A DNA stretch of 64,000 nucleotides. Origin: Casuarius casuarius. Lineage: Eukaryota; Chordata; Aves; Casuariiformes; Casuariidae. This document shows, piece after piece, positions 60,947 through 64,000 of the stretch. The stretch spans positions 6,155,644 through 6,219,643 of the forward strand of contig PTFA01000020.1 of assembly GCA_003342895.1 (NCBI GenBank). The letters run 5' to 3'. Numbering within the stretch: position 1 is the first letter of the stretch; each line of letters begins with the position of its first letter. Made by a program: the position numbers and the translations under genes. Below the pieces are notes generated by a model. It was not told the origin of the DNA. It was given only the letters and a program-made list of their open reading frames with translations, and did not search any database.

Positions 60947-63245
60947 TCAGTGCAGCTGCAAAATACCATAAATAGGCATTCCCTTTGCTTCCTTACAAAG
61001 AACAAAATCTCAGACTTGGCTCAGCAGAACATCTGCTTCACTTGGGGGAAAGAATCCCCTTCGTTTCTTTCCTACAACTATGAGTATGTGATGCAAGTAA
61101 TAGAAAAAAATCTAAAGAACAAGCCTATACTGTGTTCATCTTTTCTGTCTTCACCTGCATCTGTAAAAAAGGTTACAGATCTATGATGGAGTCATTTTCA
61201 CTCACTATGTACCCTCAAAGGAAAGTTAATGCTCAGTGAGGAGGATAACAGAATAGTATGGAAATCAAAGAGCTGTTGTAACCATTCTCAATCCTACTTG
61301 ACCTCACTCAATTTATGGGTAGGAAGCAAATGAAGTTTTGTTCTTTCCTGTCAAGTGGCTTTCTCCTTGAACAGATTCACCTGTCAGGAAAACTGTTTAG
61401 GTATACACGTCTGTAAAAATAAAGGACATAAATGCATGGATAAATTAGATACTGAGACAGCTTAGCCATATTGCAGTCAACAAGACTAGAGAGCCCATAA
61501 CCATTCACTGTACAGATTTGCCTGTTCTTTTCCTGTCACTGTCTTTAAACTGCTATAAAAATGAATGATTCACATGTTAAAATAACATCATTATTATGAA
61601 CCTGTAATATGTAACCTTTCTCCAGATAAAATCTTCCTTTATTTTTAATATATATTTTCAATCTATTGTATTTTTCTCTTTCTTGAGACAACAGTTGAGA
61701 ACACTTAAAATATAAACAATTCTTACTCTTCATTCTTTATGTCTAAGTCCTGTAGACACTGGTGAGAATTCTGTAGCAGAACAAGGATAGACTACAGTAC
61801 TTCGGGCTATCTTCCTTTCTATCTTTGTCTGTAAATTTGGTTTTCTGCAAAATGTCTTGTTTATATTTTAATTATCAAGTTAATTATTGATTAATTAACA
61901 TACCTTGTTGATATTTTAATTAAGGATATGCTTCCTTCATCTTCTTTTAAGGAAACTGGTGGTACTCAGGTGTGTGAACCACACATCTAATTTCTCATGG
62001 TACTACCATTTCGTCACACAATACTTTTAGGAAATATGACTTTCAAGCAGGAAAAATGTTCTGACCACAAAGGTCATGCTATCAAATTATTCACTACGAT
62101 GGGAAACTACAAAGGATTCACTGGTATTACTGTGAGGTTTTCAGGAAACAACATACTGCGATAATACACACCACCTGATCATAATGTTTGATAGTCAATG
62201 AGGGGTGACCAGCATTTTAGAAATACTGAAGAAGCTACTAAAAAGATATTTTATTTTGAAAATTGATTCCCTGTACAGTCGAAAAGTTTGTGACATTTTT
62301 ATAGGTCTGTTATTCCAGTTATGCCAGTGACTAGCTAGATTCTGCCTGTGGTTGTGATTTCATTAAATAAGGGTAACGACTTTGAAAATAAATCTCTCCT
62401 CAGAAATCATGAATATAAGCAACAATACCTGGACAAAACCTTGAGATCCTACTATCACCAGTAGAGTTAAAGAATAGTGAGAAACCACTGTCCAGTGGAT
62501 AAGTATGACCTAATTTTTTCCAGCTGAGCACTTTCTGCTGTTCAGACAAAGAATTTAATCAGTACATGCCATATCCTCTTTGAAACCTATGCGGCTTCCT
62601 AGCAGTTGATTGTCTTACCCAGATAGCTTTGTGTCCTGCCTAAAATTACTTCAATGAATAGTGTGTGTCTGGTACCTTCAGTAAGCTGGTTCTTCTGGCG
62701 TTTCCATTGCTCCTATTTTTTCTATCTTGCGTAACAGAATAATCACTGCTTTTTTCAATCTGTGGTAGTTTTTCTGTTTTCAACTTGCTCCAAATACTTG
62801 ATGCAGGTCATTATTGCATCTGATTCATCATCTTTTAATACTTCAGTTATGACTGCACACTTTCCTGTTCTTATTTCTGTGCTTATTTCTTTCACTAGCC
62901 TCTCCTCATCCTCCAGTGCCATTTGTTTCTCTACGTTTCTCTAGTGCCAGAGACACTCACCCTACAACTATTTAATAATTGTGTTTTTGTTCTGCCCCTA
63001 CTTAAATTTTATCTGTTTTTAAATAAGCTGTCATGTAGTCTTTCTACAACATTGCTGACTGTAATTTTTGAATAACAGGATTCAGATTCACTAATAAATA
63101 CTTCTGCAGCATTTTTGTTGTTCTCGTTTGATGCTTCCATTCAATTATTTATTCCTGAACAAAAGCTTTCTCTGAAAATCAGCCTATGTCTTAATTCCTA
63201 CAGCTGTTGTCTTCCTGTCAGTCATCCCCCAGATGTAAGAGAACA

Positions 63246-63560
63246 TTAGGGCAGAGAAAGGGAAGCAAATAGGTCTGCAGGATAGAAAGTAAAGTGAACA
63301 GGGCAGAGAGAAAACTGAAAAGACAGACTGAAGAATACAGACAGAAAATTATAGGGGGGAAAAGGAACACCAAAGGAAGACGGGTAAATCAGTATGAGAA
63401 AAATAGGTGAGCGTTAAAGTGGGAAAAGAAGTAAAGGGAAAGAAAGACATGAGGAAAACACAAGAGCTACAGATAGCATAAAGAGTAAGTAAGAAGACAG
63501 AAAAAAAGAAGAGACAAAGAGGAGACAGAAAACAAAGGAGATTAATCAAGACAAAAAAAG
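63246..63560. repeat. Purine-rich (GA-rich) tract
   Basis: About 315 bases where the + strand is dominated by A and G (gagaaaggg, ggaaaagaag, gaagagacaaagaggag and similar), with few pyrimidines. It has no fixed repeat period. It explains the Phe/Leu/Ser-rich minus-strand frame 63349-63549, which is therefore not a protein. Confidence 0.75.
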
Positions 63561-64000
63561 AAAGCCCTAGGGAGATGATCTGTATCAGAAATAGTTTTTT
63601 TTTTAACCAAAATTAGAGATGCAGAGTATAATGGGGAACACTACAGACCAGTGTAGATGGCCTAGGACAATAAACAGAAGAAATATTTTAAAATAAACGA
63701 GCACAGAGTGAATAGAGCAGTTGTGCTCCTGTACACTCTAAACAGGAAAGGGATTATAAGTTATGACCATTAGTCCAGCATTTATCTACAATTTAAAAGG
63801 TAAGCAGGATGCTAAAAGGCATCAGCAAAAAAACTTACATGTTGTATTACATTTTTTATTTTTCTACTGTATGCTCTTTGATAACCCTATATGGTACAGT
63901 GTACTCAATAAGGAAACTAAAACTGGCAGAGCTCTGCTGTCATCACTCAGTGATATATGGTAACAGTAAATGCTCACTTGGGTATATTGCTTCTGATTGC
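63561..64000. other. Unique AT-rich non-coding DNA
   Basis: No gene or named repeat is visible. A run of 10 T lies at 63595-63604. Confidence 0.6.

Larger units (their letters stand above)
50017..63245. other. Unique AT-rich non-coding DNA (13.2 kb)
   Basis: No supported gene, RNA or named transposon. Small tandem or inverted repeats are listed separately. Frames such as 55151-55519 (+, 122 codons) and 57512-57793 (+) show no domain. CA-rich simple sequence lies at about 54065-54135, an A/C-rich run at about 56614-56646 and a degenerate TG-rich run at 53855-53895. Confidence 0.6.

Noticed and set aside
1..64000. CRISPR arrays, operons, prokaryotic genes or phage modules
   Set aside because: No spaced identical repeats, no dense gene packing and no ribosome-binding-site pattern. 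The CR1 elements and composition identify vertebrate nuclear DNA.

Overview
This window is AT-rich, non-coding vertebrate nuclear DNA with a low density of recognisable transposons. Every repeat I can name with confidence is a CR1 (chicken repeat 1) LINE fragment, and the copies keep the characteristic CR1 reverse-transcriptase C-terminal code and the CR1 3' end. That points to a sauropsid (bird, crocodilian or turtle). The sparse repeats and absence of L1/Alu-type sequence favour a bird or crocodilian, but I cannot name the species. One ambiguous base (N) sits at 60946.

No protein-coding gene, tRNA, rRNA or snRNA could be supported. The longest open frames (about 120-166 codons) either lie inside repeats (15890-16324 over a CR1; 18538-19038 antisense to an LTR-like island) or show no recognisable domain, no coding bias and no convincing splice context. 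The window reads as an intergenic desert or a very long intron.

Layout: 1-4.3 kb, unique AT-rich DNA; 4318-4748, CR1 3' end (+); 4.7-12.6 kb, unique DNA with a CT-rich microsatellite at 7449; 12674-13480, larger antisense CR1; 16000-16330, sense CR1 3' end, followed by a GC-richer block ending in a hAT-like terminus at 16962; 17837-17948, AT-rich low complexity; 18432-19135, a sharply bounded CpG-rich island best read as a minus-strand solo LTR. The LTR-like island has TATA, AATAAA, a GC box, a perfect heat-shock element, NRF1/YY1-like sites and a strong G-quadruplex motif.

From 19 to 35 kb the DNA is unique, with a few short palindromes and one conserved-element-like block (22.7-22.9 kb). 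At 35443-35495 there is a near-perfect 53-base hairpin. A second conserved-element-like block lies at 36.5-37.0 kb and a short antisense CR1 end at 40211-40330. Two long perfect palindromes lie at 48.2-48.45 kb. A minus-strand TATA box followed by a consensus splice donor (50016 down to 49943) is the best candidate for an unannotated gene start. The rest to 64 kb is unique AT-rich DNA with small tandem repeats, ending in a purine-rich tract near 63.2-63.6 kb.

I did not find a new multi-gene system here. The observations most worth checking are the heat-shock-element-bearing LTR-like island, the TATA/donor pair near 50 kb and the hairpin at 35.4 kb.
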